Of a DNA stretch of 47,394 nucleotides, positions 1 to 7,432 are shown one piece after another. Both the position numbers and the translations under genes were made by a program. How positions within the stretch are numbered: the stretch's first letter is position 1; each line of letters opens with the position of its first letter. A model generated the notes under the pieces. That model made no database searches and had not been told where the DNA came from. It saw only the letters and a list, made by a program, of their open reading frames with translations. The stretch is from Candidatus Methylomirabilis sp. (lineage in GTDB: Bacteria; Methylomirabilota; Methylomirabilia; Methylomirabilales; Methylomirabilaceae), in the NCBI RefSeq assembly GCF_028716865.1, contig NZ_JAQUOY010000021.1:1-47394 (forward strand), written 5' to 3'.

Positions 1-111
1 CCGGTGGTAGATGAGGGGGGGGAGTTGCGAGGGATCATCACCGTCGATGACGTCCTGAACCTGCTCCTCCCGATGATATGGAAACAGCGGGCAGCGAAAA
101 AGTTCATCTAG
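1..111 (+). CDS. C-terminal end of a CBS-domain protein, probably MgtE-like (partial, left edge)
   Basis: Frame 1 is open from the window edge to the TAG at 109-111, giving 36 residues. The visible part contains a VVDEGG stretch followed by LRGIITVDDVLNLLLP, the typical last beta strand and helix of a CBS domain, then a basic tail ending KKFI. This form of CBS ending (GIITVDDVL) is common in MgtE-type magnesium transporters and in CBS regulatory proteins next to metal transporters. The next gene starts 24 bases later on the same strand and is a likely magnesium-type NRAMP, which supports co-transcription and a regulatory or transport role in magnesium homeostasis. Too little is visible to tell a full MgtE channel from an MgtE-N/CBS regulator. 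Confidence 0.6.
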   Translation, partial: PVVDEGGELRGIITVDDVLNLLLPMIWKQRAAKKFI

Positions 112-135
112 CCGTTTCACCACCCAGGACACTCG

Positions 136-1371
136 ATGCGGCTTTCGCGGATCAAGAAGCGGCGGATCCTCCGATTTTTGGCCATCATGGGCCCGGGGAT
201 CATCACCGCCAGCGTCGATCAGGACGCCGGAGGGATCGCCACCTACTCCCTGGCCGGCGCTCGCTACGGCTTCGGCCTGCTCTGGACGATCCCTCTGATT
301 GTCATCAGCCTGGCGGTGATCCAGGAGATGAACGCCCGGATGGGGATCTTCGCCGGCAAAGGCTTGGCCGATCTCATTCGAGAACGGCTGGGAGTCCGGG
401 TGACCCTGGTCGCCCTAAGCGTACTGGCCTTGGCCAATCTCGCCAATACCGTGGCGAATTTCGCCGGGGTCGCGGCCAGCACCGAGATCTACGGTGTGAG
501 CCGGTACTTTTCCGTGCCCGCCAGCGCCCTCTTACTCAGTTGGCTGGTTGTGAAAGGGACCTACCGGTTCGTCGAGAAAGCCTTCCTCGTCTCCAGCGCC
601 CTCTATCTTGTCTATGCCGTCTCGGCCTTCTTGGCGAGACCGTCGTGGTTGGAGGTCCTGCACGAGACCGTGCGCCCCAATTTCCACATGGACAGTGCAT
701 ACCTGACGATGCTCATCACCGTCGTGGGGACGACCATCGCCCCGTGGATGCTCTTCTACTTGCAGTCTTCGGTCGTGGACAAAGGGATCAGTACGCGCGA
801 ATTCTCCTATGCCAGAGCCGACGCCTACCTCGGCAGCGTCATTGCGGGTGTCATGATGTTCTTCATCATCGTGGCCTGTGGCGCGACGCTCTTTCGGCAC
901 GGCATCCGGGTCGAGACGGCCGAACAGGCGGCGATGGCGATCGAGCCCTTCGCCGGCCGATTCGCCGCATTCCTTTTCGGCTTCGGCCTGTTTAACTCTT
1001 CGATCGCGGCGGCGGCGGTCATTCCCTTGTCGACAGCCTATGCAGTGTGCGAGGGGCTGGGTTGGGACACGGGTATCAATCGAACCTTTCGCGAGGCGCC
1101 AGGGTTCTTCAGCATCTACCTCAGCATGGTGGGGGCCAGCGCGCTGCTGATCCTCTGGCCGAAGGCGCCGCTCATCACCATCATGTACCTTTCTCAGACC
1201 TTAAACGGCATCCTGCTTCCGTTTGTCCTGATCTTTATGCTCTTACTGATCAACGACCGGGCGATCATGGGCATTCGCGTCAACTCACCGACATTCAACC
1301 TGATCGCCTGGGGAACCGCCGCCCTGATGGTGGTGCTGACACTTTTGCTATTGGTAACCTCGATTATTTGA
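136..1371 (+). CDS. NRAMP-family divalent metal transporter, NRMT-like (likely magnesium)
   Basis: A 411-residue multi-spanning membrane protein with about eleven hydrophobic segments, the usual NRAMP/SLC11 size. Segment 1 begins GPGIITAS and carries D30-A-G-G33 where classical NRAMPs have DPGN, so the metal-binding aspartate is kept but the asparagine is glycine. Segment 6 has TIAPWMLFYLQS, with A202 where classical members have the metal-selective methionine of MPHN. From memory, these two changes (Asn to Gly, Met to Ala) mark the NRAMP-related magnesium transporters (NRMT), which bind hydrated Mg2+. A weak AGGA precedes the ATG at good distance. The upstream CBS/MgtE-like tail fits magnesium uptake. 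An unusual Mn/Fe transporter is the alternative. Confidence 0.88.
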   Translation: MRLSRIKKRRILRFLAIMGPGIITASVDQDAGGIATYSLAGARYGFGLLWTIPLIVISLAVIQEMNARMGIFAGKGLADLIRERLGVRVTLVALSVLALANLANTVANFAGVAASTEIYGVSRYFSVPASALLLSWLVVKGTYRFVEKAFLVSSALYLVYAVSAFLARPSWLEVLHETVRPNFHMDSAYLTMLITVVGTTIAPWMLFYLQSSVVDKGISTREFSYARADAYLGSVIAGVMMFFIIVACGATLFRHGIRVETAEQAAMAIEPFAGRFAAFLFGFGLFNSSIAAAAVIPLSTAYAVCEGLGWDTGINRTFREAPGFFSIYLSMVGASALLILWPKAPLITIMYLSQTLNGILLPFVLIFMLLLINDRAIMGIRVNSPTFNLIAWGTAALMVVLTLLLLVTSII

Positions 1372-1442
1372 TTCGACGGGGCGAGGGCTTTTGCTTGACA
1401 GGTTTCTGTGTGCAAGGGTAAAAAGAGCAGGGTGGAGTGAGG

Positions 1443-2180
1443 ATGGGGCCGAAACAGCGATATACGTCAGCGATCAAGGCATGGCCGGTGGAGGAGCGAC
1501 CACGCGAGCGACTGCTTGCACATGGGTCGGGCGCGCTGACCACGGCGGAGTTGATCGCCATCCTGCTTCGGACCGGGACCGGCGGCCAGAGCGCCGTCGA
1601 GCTGGCCAGGAGCCTGCTGGAAAAAACAGGGGGTTTGCGCGAGCTGGATCGCAAGGGTGTGGAGGAGCTGCAAGAGGCCAAAGGGCTGGGTTTGGCGAAG
1701 ATCGCCCAGCTCAAGGCCGCTCTAGAACTTGGCCGTCGACTGATGGCTGAGGAAAAGAAGGTTCTCGGGTCCGTGAGTTCCTCGAAAGAGGTGCATGAAT
1801 GGCTTCGACCGCAGATGCAGGGCCTGACCAAAGAGGTGTTCAAAGTGCTTCTGCTCAACGGCAATAACGAGGTGTTGGAGAGCGTCACTGCCTCGGAGGG
1901 ATCACTGACGGAAAGCCCGGTCTACCTCCGAAATCTGGTGAACTTGGCCAACCGACACCAGGCGGCTGCCCTGATCGTGGCGCACAACCATCCCTCGGGC
2001 AATCCTCGCCCCAGCCCGACTGACAAGTCGCTTACCGAGGAGTTGGTCGTCATGGGGCGGCTGCTCAAGATCGGTGTGCTGGATCACGTGATTATCGGTG
2101 ATGGACGCTATTACAGCTTTGCCGACGAAGGGTTGATTGAGCAGTATGGTGCGGCCTTTGACGGACGTCGGACGCGGTGA
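1443..2180 (+). CDS. radC: RadC-family JAB-domain protein
   Basis: A 245-residue RadC homologue. The N-terminal part has the helix-hairpin-helix-like region with the RPRERLLAHG motif (about residues 19-28) and the GLG..K segment. The C-terminal MPN/JAB domain shows the zinc-binding HNHPSG motif followed by the conserved aspartate in SPTDKSL. The name comes from an old DNA-repair assignment in E. coli that is no longer well supported; the biochemical role of the family is uncertain, although JAB domains are zinc hydrolase folds. GGAG at 1434-1437 sits five bases before the ATG at 1443, so this start was preferred to the GTG at 1437. It ends just upstream of a lipoprotein gene on the same strand and may be co-transcribed with it. 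Confidence 0.93.
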   Translation: MGPKQRYTSAIKAWPVEERPRERLLAHGSGALTTAELIAILLRTGTGGQSAVELARSLLEKTGGLRELDRKGVEELQEAKGLGLAKIAQLKAALELGRRLMAEEKKVLGSVSSSKEVHEWLRPQMQGLTKEVFKVLLLNGNNEVLESVTASEGSLTESPVYLRNLVNLANRHQAAALIVAHNHPSGNPRPSPTDKSLTEELVVMGRLLKIGVLDHVIIGDGRYYSFADEGLIEQYGAAFDGRRTR

Positions 2181-2209
2181 GAAGCGGGGCAGGGGAGGAG
2201 GTGGAGCGT

Positions 2210-2746
2210 TTGGGCGTCAGAGGCTTGTCAAGGGTAGTGAGCGTTTCAGGACTGCTAGCCCTGTTGTTGTTGTCAGGGTGTCAGCTTATCCGCCAGTTCG
2301 TCCCTCCCGAGATCAGATCAATAAAGTCTCCGATCAGGCTGTCTCCGCTTAAACATGAGGTGACGGTTCAGTCTGCCCAGGGCATGGGCCCTGCGCCGTT
2401 TAAGGTCGATCAAGCCAACGCTGGGTCAGCCGAGGTCACGCTCACCCTCTCCAATCCGACCACCTCTGCTATTCGGGTGATCTGGACAGAGGGGACATTC
2501 ATCACGGCAGAGAGTATGTCGTACCCAATTGGGGTGAAGACCGGTCAGGACCAACCGTCAACGCTGCCCACGATCATTGAGCCTAATGGTACGCTTCGGA
2601 TGACGGTCGTTGCCCTCGCCAAAGACGGTAAGCCGGTAGCATCAGGGGGCAAGTCGATTGAGCCGCCCTATCGGGTAGGGCTCAAGCTCACAGTTGAGCG
2701 TTCGATCGAGCGATGGAAGGGCACGGTATGGGTCTTTGTCTCGTAA
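2210..2746 (+). CDS. Uncharacterised lipoprotein
   Basis: A predicted outer or inner membrane lipoprotein of 178 residues. The N-terminus has two arginines, a hydrophobic core and the lipobox LLSGC, so the mature protein starts at that cysteine. The mature part is beta-rich in appearance (alternating hydrophobic and polar residues) with a segment VTLTLSNPTTSAIRV that resembles an immunoglobulin-like or late-embryogenesis (LEA14/WHy) fold, but I cannot assign a family. The start is chosen at TTG 2210 because GGAGGAGG at 2194-2201 lies eight bases before it and it gives a proper signal peptide; a GTG at 2177 overlapping the radC stop would add an acidic leader. The fold remark is inference. Confidence 0.7.
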   Translation: MGVRGLSRVVSVSGLLALLLLSGCQLIRQFVPPEIRSIKSPIRLSPLKHEVTVQSAQGMGPAPFKVDQANAGSAEVTLTLSNPTTSAIRVIWTEGTFITAESMSYPIGVKTGQDQPSTLPTIIEPNGTLRMTVVALAKDGKPVASGGKSIEPPYRVGLKLTVERSIERWKGTVWVFVS

Positions 2747-2779
2747 AGAGATCCTCGTAACAAGGAGGTATATTCGCGA

Positions 2780-3427
2780 ATGGGAAGGAGCGAGACAATG
2801 CGGGTAATGAGGAGAGAGGTGAGGCGCAAAGCGCCAGGTGCGAAATCCGATGGACGCTCTGTTCTTAGAGGCGGGGTGTCGATAGCGGGAGCTGTTCTGA
2901 CGTGTGCTCTTCTCGCTTTCTGGGTTCTGAACGGGTGGAGTGCTGAGCCTCCGCAGAGCAGTGAACATCACCATCACCCGATGGTGGCACCGCCGCCGCA
3001 GATAAAGCAACAGAGTGGCCCGGTAAAACAACAGCCTCGTCTCGCAGTACCTCCAAGATGGCGGTTTACCATGCCGGCCGGAGATCATCATGCGGGACGG
3101 CAGGTCTTTGCAGACTTTGAATGCTTCAAGTGCCATGAAGTTGTCGGTGAGAATTTTCCGGCGCCCAAGGCCGAGCAGGGGGATGTCGGACCCGCCCTCT
3201 CAGGGATGGGGGCGATGCATCCGGCGGAGTATTTCCTCGAGACAATGATCGACCCGAATGCCTCCGTAGCCTGGCGGATCAAGCACCACAAGGATGAACA
3301 AAAAGGGTATCTCGGTGCCGATGGTAAATCAAAGATGCCCAGCTACAACGAGACTATGACGGTCCAGCAACTCATCGATCTCGTCGCCTACATGAAGAGC
3401 TTGACCGAGGGTGGCCATCGACATTGA
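2780..3427 (+). CDS. Membrane-anchored monohaem c-type cytochrome
   Basis: A 215-residue protein with one N-terminal hydrophobic segment (about residues 32-51) that is either an uncleaved anchor or a signal peptide, a His-rich and Pro-rich linker (HHHH at 63-66), and a class I cytochrome c domain. The haem-binding CFKCH motif is at 115-119 and the likely axial methionine is in KMPSY, M186. The closing helix LIDLVAYMKSL is typical of the fold. It should carry electrons in the periplasm; the partner is unknown. AAGGAGG at 2762-2768 precedes the ATG. The stop overlaps the next methyltransferase gene by 17 bases, suggesting coupled translation. A second ATG at 2798 is an alternative start. Confidence 0.88.
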   Translation: MGRSETMRVMRREVRRKAPGAKSDGRSVLRGGVSIAGAVLTCALLAFWVLNGWSAEPPQSSEHHHHPMVAPPPQIKQQSGPVKQQPRLAVPPRWRFTMPAGDHHAGRQVFADFECFKCHEVVGENFPAPKAEQGDVGPALSGMGAMHPAEYFLETMIDPNASVAWRIKHHKDEQKGYLGADGKSKMPSYNETMTVQQLIDLVAYMKSLTEGGHRH

Positions 3428-4118
3428 GGTCGGTGCGAGGCGCGAAGTGTGCGATACCAGCACGGGTCTCTACCAGCGGCAACGGGGCTTCTTTACGCAG
3501 GTCTACGAGTCTGGCGGGCCGACGCCTTGGCCTTCCACTGAACCAACGCCGGCTGTCAGCCGCTTGGCGCATCTGCTGAAGCGACGCAAGGGGGGTGGTC
3601 GGGTCCTCGACCTGGGTTGTGGCGAGGGACGACATACGCTTCTCTTTGCTAAAGCCGGACTCTTTACTGTCGGCCTTGACTATCTGGCCGCGCCCCTGAG
3701 GACGGTCTCGCAGCGGGCAGGTGAGAAATGTCTCACTCCACGGATCAGGCTCTTACTGGGCGATGCCCTCGTACCGCCCTTGAAGCCAGGTAGTTTTGAC
3801 GCGCTGGTGGACAGCGGGGTATTCCATCACCTCAAGAAGGCTGACTGGCCGCTCTACCTCGACCGCGTGCTGGGCCTTGTGAGGCCGGGCGGATACTTCC
3901 ACCTCACGGTCTTCAGCACCAAGTTCAAGCACTATCCTGGCGAGCGGCGGACTCGCAACTGGTTGGTCCACCGTAACCACTATGACCGCTTCTTCGTCAA
4001 GCATGACTTTGCCGGAATCTTCGGTCATCAGTACGAGATTCTCGCCATCGAGGAGGAGCGCGAGGGGCTGAATGGCTTCTTTCACGTCCTCATGCGGAAA
4101 GCGCCAGAGCCACGATAA
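3411..4118 (+). CDS. Class I SAM-dependent methyltransferase
   Basis: A 235-residue methyltransferase with the Rossmann SAM-binding motif VLDLGCGEGRH at about 65-75, an acidic residue ending strand 2 (VGLDYL), and the motif IV-like FDALVDSGVFHHL. The GCGEGRH form resembles TehB-like and thiopurine-type methyltransferases, but the substrate cannot be read from sequence. It begins inside the end of the cytochrome c gene and ends two bases before the next gene, so the three are likely one transcript. The GTG at 3411 is poorly supported by a ribosome site; a second in-frame GTG at 3447 is also possible. Confidence 0.8.
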   Translation: MAIDIEVGARREVCDTSTGLYQRQRGFFTQVYESGGPTPWPSTEPTPAVSRLAHLLKRRKGGGRVLDLGCGEGRHTLLFAKAGLFTVGLDYLAAPLRTVSQRAGEKCLTPRIRLLLGDALVPPLKPGSFDALVDSGVFHHLKKADWPLYLDRVLGLVRPGGYFHLTVFSTKFKHYPGERRTRNWLVHRNHYDRFFVKHDFAGIFGHQYEILAIEEEREGLNGFFHVLMRKAPEPR

Positions 4119-4120
4119 GG

Positions 4121-4951
4121 ATGATGCGTGCTTGGATAGCTCTTCCGGCCCCCAGAAGCGTGCCTATACAGCCATTGCATCTTCGCTCGCTGTGGCTGTT
4201 TATTCTGGGCTTCCTTATCAGTGTCCTTGTCGCACCACGGACCGCACACTTCGGCGGTCTGTCTACCCCCTTGGCTTCAGCGACCGAGCTAACGCCCGCT
4301 CTCCAGCCCGGTTTAACCATTGACGACCCCCAGACGCTGGAGATCATCGCGCAGCCGACCGTACGGCGGCAAATTCCGCCGATACGATTTGCAGGGGATC
4401 GTCGAACCTACGAGTTTCTGGTGACTCATCCGCCATTCTCGACGCAACTGGCCAGGCGTCTGCACCCACCCCTCGAACGATACACCGTGACGCAGATCGG
4501 GGAAGGTGTCTACACTGTCGAAGACCGTGGTGCCCTGCGAGGCGAAGCAAGATTGATCGCCGCGATGGGTGATCAGCGCATCTACCGATTCCAGGGAGAG
4601 TTCCGATCCCTTGCGAATCTCCTCCATTTTACCGGTCGGATGGTTCTGATCCTGCGGTATCGCGAAGTACGGGAAGGGGGCCGGGCCTCTATGGAGAGCA
4701 GTCCGGACTTCTACTTGCGAATCGATCATCCGTTCTTCCACGTCATGACGAAACTTCTGTCACCGCTCATCACCTCATTGATCGATCGGCGGGTGAATAT
4801 GATCGTTGAGGCGACAAGCAAGCTCTTTGACCAAGTGCGTACAGACCCCGATGGATTTTTCAGACAGATGAGTACGTGGCCAGAGGTGCGACCCGAGGAC
4901 CTGGAAGCGTACTGGCATGCTTTCATTGAGAAGGAGTCGACAGCGCGATGA
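4121..4951 (+). CDS. Uncharacterised exported protein
   Basis: I do not recognise a family. The 276-residue product has an N-terminal hydrophobic segment (about 22-40, WLFILGFLISVLVAP) that should export or anchor it. The rest is soluble, with a middle region of alternating strands (RYTVTQIGEGVYTVEDRG) and a C-terminal helical part containing LLSPLITSLIDRRVNMIV. The shape recalls proteins that form a beta-sheet lipid or hydrophobe pocket, but that is only an impression. It overlaps nagZ by the four bases ATGA, so its translation is coupled to a peptidoglycan-recycling enzyme, which is the only clue to its setting. Confidence 0.7.
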   Translation: MMRAWIALPAPRSVPIQPLHLRSLWLFILGFLISVLVAPRTAHFGGLSTPLASATELTPALQPGLTIDDPQTLEIIAQPTVRRQIPPIRFAGDRRTYEFLVTHPPFSTQLARRLHPPLERYTVTQIGEGVYTVEDRGALRGEARLIAAMGDQRIYRFQGEFRSLANLLHFTGRMVLILRYREVREGGRASMESSPDFYLRIDHPFFHVMTKLLSPLITSLIDRRVNMIVEATSKLFDQVRTDPDGFFRQMSTWPEVRPEDLEAYWHAFIEKESTAR

Positions 4952-6030
4952 TCTTACGGGAGGCGATCGGCCAGCTCTTCATCCTTGGGTTTGAGGGTCA
5001 CGAGCCATCCGAGGTCCTTGAGACCTTCGTGCGAGACCTTACCCCTGGCGGCTTAATCCTGTTTGGGCGGAACCTTGGCAGCCCGGAAGAGATCGCGGCG
5101 CTCACGAACGCATTACAAGTGGCCTCGCCGACCTCGCTCTTTTTCGCGATTGACCAGGAGGGTGGCAAGGTGGCTCGCCTGCAGCCTCCCTTCACCCAGT
5201 GGCCGGCCGCATCAGTGTATGGGACGGTCGGCTCGACTGAGCTGACCTACGCCACGGCTCATGCGATAGCCGGCGAGCTGATGGCGGTCGGGATCAACAT
5301 GAATATGGCGCCAGTGCTTGATGTCCTGAGCAATCCGGCCAACCCGGTTATGGCGGGCCGATGCTATGGTTCGGACGCGCACATGGTAGCTCAGCATGGG
5401 ATCGCCTGTTACCGTGGGCTCGCGTCGAAGGGTGTGCTTGCGGTAGGCAAGCACTTCCCTGGCCACGGCGATACGCTCGTTGATTCGCACCTGGCGCTAC
5501 CAGTCGTCCCGCACGACGTGGGCCGCCTCTCGGCAGTAGAACTTGCCCCATTCGCAGCCGCGATCAGAGCAGGTATCCCGGCGCTGATGACGGCTCATCT
5601 CCTGCTGCCTGCCCTGGACCCGGAACAGCCGGCCACGCTATCGCGACCGATCCTGACCGATCTACTGCGCGAGCAATTGGGCTTTCGCAACCTGATCATT
5701 AGCGACGACCTCTTAATGCAGGGGATCGCAGACAACACCCCTCCCGGTGAGGCGGCCGTTCGGTTTCTTGAGGCCGGAGGCGATCTCATGCTGATTTGCC
5801 AGGATGAGACAGTGCAACGACAGGCGGTCCGAGCTGTGGCTGAGGCGATCGCGGCCGGGCGGTTGTCCGAGGCGCGAGTGCGAGCTTCGTACACTCGAAT
5901 CGCCGATGCCAAGGCGCAGTATCTTCGGCGTAAGGCGGCAGCTTCCGCCGAGGAGATTCGCGCAGTTGTTGGTTGCGAGGCCCACCGGCGCTTGGCCGAG
6001 ACCGTCGGTAGGGACTCCAAGGGATCATGA
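4948..6030 (+). CDS. nagZ: Beta-N-acetylhexosaminidase NagZ (GH3)
   Basis: A 360-residue single-domain glycoside hydrolase family 3 enzyme. It removes N-acetylglucosamine from GlcNAc-anhydroMurNAc muropeptides in the cytosol during cell-wall recycling. The substrate loop KHFPGHGDTLVDSH (168-181) has the NagZ-specific mobile histidine region, DQEGGKVARL is at 69-78, and the nucleophile aspartate lies in ISDDLLMQGI (about 253). There is no signal peptide, consistent with cytosolic NagZ. The start overlaps the upstream stop as ATGA and the stop overlaps the next gene the same way. The opposite-strand cluster just downstream contains anmK, which acts on the anhydroMurNAc released by NagZ. Confidence 0.93.
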   Translation: MILREAIGQLFILGFEGHEPSEVLETFVRDLTPGGLILFGRNLGSPEEIAALTNALQVASPTSLFFAIDQEGGKVARLQPPFTQWPAASVYGTVGSTELTYATAHAIAGELMAVGINMNMAPVLDVLSNPANPVMAGRCYGSDAHMVAQHGIACYRGLASKGVLAVGKHFPGHGDTLVDSHLALPVVPHDVGRLSAVELAPFAAAIRAGIPALMTAHLLLPALDPEQPATLSRPILTDLLREQLGFRNLIISDDLLMQGIADNTPPGEAAVRFLEAGGDLMLICQDETVQRQAVRAVAEAIAAGRLSEARVRASYTRIADAKAQYLRRKAAASAEEIRAVVGCEAHRRLAETVGRDSKGS

Positions 6031-6671
6031 AGCGTCTCGGCCGGGCGGTCGGACCTCTCTGCATGTTGGTCTTCACGGCATGCAGTGCTGGCGCCGGTCT
6101 ACAAGTTCTTTCTGCTGCCGATGAGAAGATCCGCGTAGAGCGAAGCGCTCACACGCTGCTGGAGTCGCTCCCATTCAAGTTTGTCGGGAGATCGTTCGCG
6201 TTCTATATCGTGGGTGACGATCGAGCTTCAGGATGGAATATCGCTCCAGGCATCATTTACATCAGTCAGCCGGCGGCTCGTAATATGTCCGATGAGGAGT
6301 TAGCCCAGCTTATCGCCCACAGTATAGGTCACGACCTATTGACCCATCCCGTCAGGGAAACGGATGTCTCAGACAGTCGCCAGGCCGCAGAACTTGTTAC
6401 CATCGCTGTGGTGCCTGGAGGTCTTTTGCTGACAGGGATCGTGGAGGGAATGACGAGGAACGGTGACTATACCCTTTCCCAGGAGATCGATGCAGAGCGT
6501 ATCGGCCTGCGACTCTGGCTCTATAGCGGTCGAACGTGCGCGACATGGATTGCGTTGCGAGAAAAGCAGGAAGAACAGGGACGGAGCTGGCACGAGCCGC
6601 GTCGAGATGTCACCCCGCCATTTGATGATCTTATTGCCGTGGTGAAGGGGGAATGCGTGCGACGGCAGTAG
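6027..6671 (+). CDS. M48-like lipoprotein lacking the catalytic glutamate
   Basis: A 214-residue lipoprotein: basic start, hydrophobic core and a lipobox-like FTAC at 16-19. The layout is that of periplasmic M48 (BepA/LoiP-type) metalloproteases, with a helix DEELAQLIAH leading to the zinc site and a downstream EIDAERIGL helix supplying the third ligand (E153). The zinc motif HExxH is HSIGH here (98-102), codons cac-agt-ata-ggt-cac, so both histidines remain but the general-base glutamate is serine. It is therefore probably inactive as a protease and may act as a scaffold or chaperone. Its start overlaps nagZ by four bases. Family assignment is from motif layout only. Confidence 0.75.
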   Translation: MKRLGRAVGPLCMLVFTACSAGAGLQVLSAADEKIRVERSAHTLLESLPFKFVGRSFAFYIVGDDRASGWNIAPGIIYISQPAARNMSDEELAQLIAHSIGHDLLTHPVRETDVSDSRQAAELVTIAVVPGGLLLTGIVEGMTRNGDYTLSQEIDAERIGLRLWLYSGRTCATWIALREKQEEQGRSWHEPRRDVTPPFDDLIAVVKGECVRRQ

Positions 6672-6703
6672 GGGCGCTGCCTGCTACGCCCGGTGCGAGG
6701 CCA

Positions 6704-7429
6704 TTAGTGGCGATGGGATTTCTCGGCTGCCTCAACGAGAGCTCGAAAGAGCGCGAGTTGCTCGGGGTAGCGGGCCACCATCCGCTCGGGATGCCAGTGG
6801 ACGGCGAGGAGAAAGCGCCCCGGGCCTTCAATCCCCTCGATAACCCCGTCAGGAGCGGCGGCGTTGATCGTGAGATTGGGTGCCAGATCGCGGATGATTT
6901 GGTGGTGGGTGCTGGTTACGTCCAACTCTCGAACGCCGAGAATCTCGATGAGGCGAGAGCCTTCCATAATCGTCACCGCGTGCGCCGACTCCCCGCGCTG
7001 CTCCCGAGAGCTCTGGTGGGTGGGGTCGGTCTCTTGCCGGTAGGAGAGGTCCTGATAGAGACTGCCGCCCATGGCCACGTTGACGACCTGGAGCCCGCGG
7101 CAGATCCCTAAGAGCGGCAGGTCGTGGCTGCGGGCAGCATGAACCAGTGCCACTTCGAAGCGATCTCGCTCTTCGTCGATCTCACCGCACCGTTCAAGGA
7201 CGGTCTGCCCATACAGGGAGGGGTGGATGTCGGCCCCTCCGGTCAGGATCAGCCCGTCTATTGCCTCTAGGTACCCTTCGATCAGGTCAGGCGCCGCATG
7301 GGGGATCGGCAGAATCAGCGGTAGGCCGCCGGCCTCGAGGACGGCACGCGGATAGCCCTCCAGCACCGCCTCCCAGCGCTCGTCGTCATCCCGGTAATGC
7401 CAACTTGTGATTCCGATTCTTGGCCGCAT
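6704..7429 (-). CDS. Gamma-glutamyl hydrolase-like class I amidotransferase (peptidase C26)
   Basis: A 241-residue cytosolic protein of the PuuD/peptidase C26 group. It starts MRPRIGITSW, has the GLILTGGADIHP loop (59-70), the nucleophile elbow LLGICRGLQVVNVAMGG with C110, and the His/Glu pair in HWHPE (211-215). The family hydrolyses gamma-glutamyl bonds, for example in gamma-glutamyl-GABA. It is the last gene of a minus-strand run and starts three bases after the D-aminoacylase-like gene. No putrescine genes are present, so polyamine breakdown is not supported here; a gamma-D-glutamyl peptide from cell-wall turnover is a possible substrate by context (inference). Confidence 0.85.
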   Translation of the reverse strand: MRPRIGITSWHYRDDDERWEAVLEGYPRAVLEAGGLPLILPIPHAAPDLIEGYLEAIDGLILTGGADIHPSLYGQTVLERCGEIDEERDRFEVALVHAARSHDLPLLGICRGLQVVNVAMGGSLYQDLSYRQETDPTHQSSREQRGESAHAVTIMEGSRLIEILGVRELDVTSTHHQIIRDLAPNLTINAAAPDGVIEGIEGPGRFLLAVHWHPERMVARYPEQLALFRALVEAAEKSHRH

Positions 7430-7432
7430 TGG

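Noticed and set aside
78-995. 305-codon open frame overlapping the NRAMP gene
   Set aside because: It is rich in Arg, Gly and Asp with no fold-like pattern, and lies in another frame of a clear membrane transporter gene; a GC-rich shadow.
6672-6703. GTAGGGGCG...CGCCC between convergent genes, possible decayed copy of the trpD palindrome or a terminator
   Set aside because: Only five bases pair (GGGCG/CGCCC), there is no T-run, and the right arm diverges from the palindrome; too weak to call.
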